Assembly (NCBI GenBank): GCA_964416425.1
Contig: CAYQEC010000001.1
Span: 62,001-126,000, forward strand
Reading direction: 5' to 3'
DNA length: 64,000 nt
Origin: CAYQEC01 sp964416425
GTDB lineage: Bacteria; Actinomycetota; Acidimicrobiia; Spongiisociales; UBA5794
Shown here: piece by piece, positions 63,526 through 64,000 of the stretch
Numbering within the stretch: position 1 is the first letter of the stretch
Layout of the letters: each line of letters starts with the position of its first letter
Program-made: the position numbers and the translations under genes
The notes under the pieces: model-generated
Seen by the model: the letters and a program-made list of their open reading frames with translations, nothing else
What the model was told of the DNA's origin: nothing
Databases searched by the model: none

Positions 63526-64000
63526 ATGCGCCCGGTCCGGATCGCCGCCCAGCTCCACCCCCAGCACGCCGACTACGCAGACATCCGGCGTGGCGTCGCC
63601 GCGGTCGAGGAGATCGGCGCCGACATCCTCTTCACCTGGGATCACTTCTACCCCCTCTACGGTGACCCCGACGGCAAGCACTTCGAGTGCTGGACCATGC
63701 TGAGCGCCTGGGCCGAGGCGACCGAGTCGGTCGAGATCGGCGCCCTCGTCACCTGCAACTCCTACCGCAACCCGCAGCTCCTGGCCGACATGGCCCGCAC
63801 CATCGACCACATCTCGGGCGGCCGGCTCATCCTCGGCATCGGGTCCGGCTGGTTCCGGCGCGACTACGACGAATACGGCTACGAGTTCGGCACCGCCGGC
63901 GAACGGCTGCGGGCGCTCGATCGTGACCTGCCACTCATCCGCCGCCGCTGGGGGGCCCTCACCCCGCCCCCGACCCGCCACATCCCTGTCATGATCGGCG
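63526..64000 (+). CDS. LLM-class F420-dependent oxidoreductase, N-terminal part
   Basis: 158 residues from ATG 63526, running off the window. GGAAGGAGAAG gives a strong ribosome-binding site, and TAGGAT lies about 40 bases upstream. Luciferase-like barrel features: ADILFTWDHFYPLYGD, IGALVTCNSYRNPQLLA, DHISGGRLILGIGSGWF. The DHFYPLYGDPDG loop is typical of the F420-dependent TIGR03854-like group rather than of the gene at 37115. Substrate unknown. Confidence 0.88.
   Translation, partial: MRPVRIAAQLHPQHADYADIRRGVAAVEEIGADILFTWDHFYPLYGDPDGKHFECWTMLSAWAEATESVEIGALVTCNSYRNPQLLADMARTIDHISGGRLILGIGSGWFRRDYDEYGYEFGTAGERLRALDRDLPLIRRRWGALTPPPTRHIPVMIG

Overview
The window is high-GC DNA with strong G/C bias at third codon positions, dense coding, many GTG starts and at least ten 4-bp stop/start overlaps. 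It carries a NucS mismatch endonuclease, two F420-type luciferase-like monooxygenases, an AccA3-like biotin carboxylase fused to its biotin carrier domain, a PASTA-type penicillin-binding protein and an Eis-type acetyltransferase. Together these point to Actinobacteria. Threonine-rich tails rich in prolines suggest Acidimicrobiia, but that placement is inference. A run of exactly 100 N at 29716-29815 shows this is a scaffolded draft genome. I see no rRNA, tRNA, CRISPR array, insertion sequence or phage gene, so this looks like core chromosome.

Layout. 0-6.7 kb: end of a phosphotransferase gene, a nucleotidyltransferase-like gene, a Wzz/BY-kinase fusion for exopolysaccharide, a DASS transporter and a Thr-rich membrane protein. 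6.7-12.5 kb: propionyl/methylmalonyl-CoA block (birA, carboxylase beta and alpha, methylmalonyl-CoA mutase). 12.5-20.1 kb: penicillin-binding protein, Lon-N protein, ABC exporter, small unknown protein behind a palindrome, sirtuin, and a rhodanese-ThiF/MoeB protein broken by a one-base frameshift. 20.1-31.5 kb, all minus strand: lpdA, E2 acyltransferase (with the gap), a fused LipB-LipA protein, M24 peptidase, transketolase, membrane protein, cobalamin adenosyltransferase, leucyl aminopeptidase and a CAP-domain protein behind a structured leader. 31.6-38 kb: small membrane and unknown proteins, hydrolases, a GAF membrane protein, a DsbB/thioredoxin pair and an LLM oxidoreductase. 38-40.6 kb: sufC1-sufS-sufU. 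40.7-47.1 kb: NAPRTase, MFS exporter and surface-glycan genes, one with an in-frame amber codon. 47.2-55.7 kb: sulfurtransferase, sufE, fumarase, a second sirtuin, sufC2-Rieske-sufD and cydBA. 55.7-64 kb: family-5 uracil-DNA glycosylase, a glycosidase-like lipoprotein, a sigma factor, nucS, sufB, a glutamate synthase C-terminal remnant, a Rossmann protein, an Eis acetyltransferase and a partial LLM oxidoreductase.

How they fit together. Biotin ligase, the carboxylase pair, the mutase and the adenosyltransferase make a nearly complete propionyl-CoA to succinyl-CoA route with its cofactor maturation. LipBA lipoylates the E2 encoded just upstream, and lpdA reoxidises it. A full SUF iron-sulfur system (B, C twice, D, S, U, E, plus a Rieske protein) is scattered over four loci; its clients in the window include the LipA half, the Rieske protein and family-5 UDG. 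NAPRTase and two sirtuins touch NAD metabolism.

Most notable for follow-up: the LipB-LipA fusion, the two SufC paralogues in a split SUF system, the two probable gene breaks, the structured leader of the CAP gene, the AT-rich operator-like palindrome, and a repeated leaderless-promoter pattern. I did not find a clearly undescribed multi-gene system.
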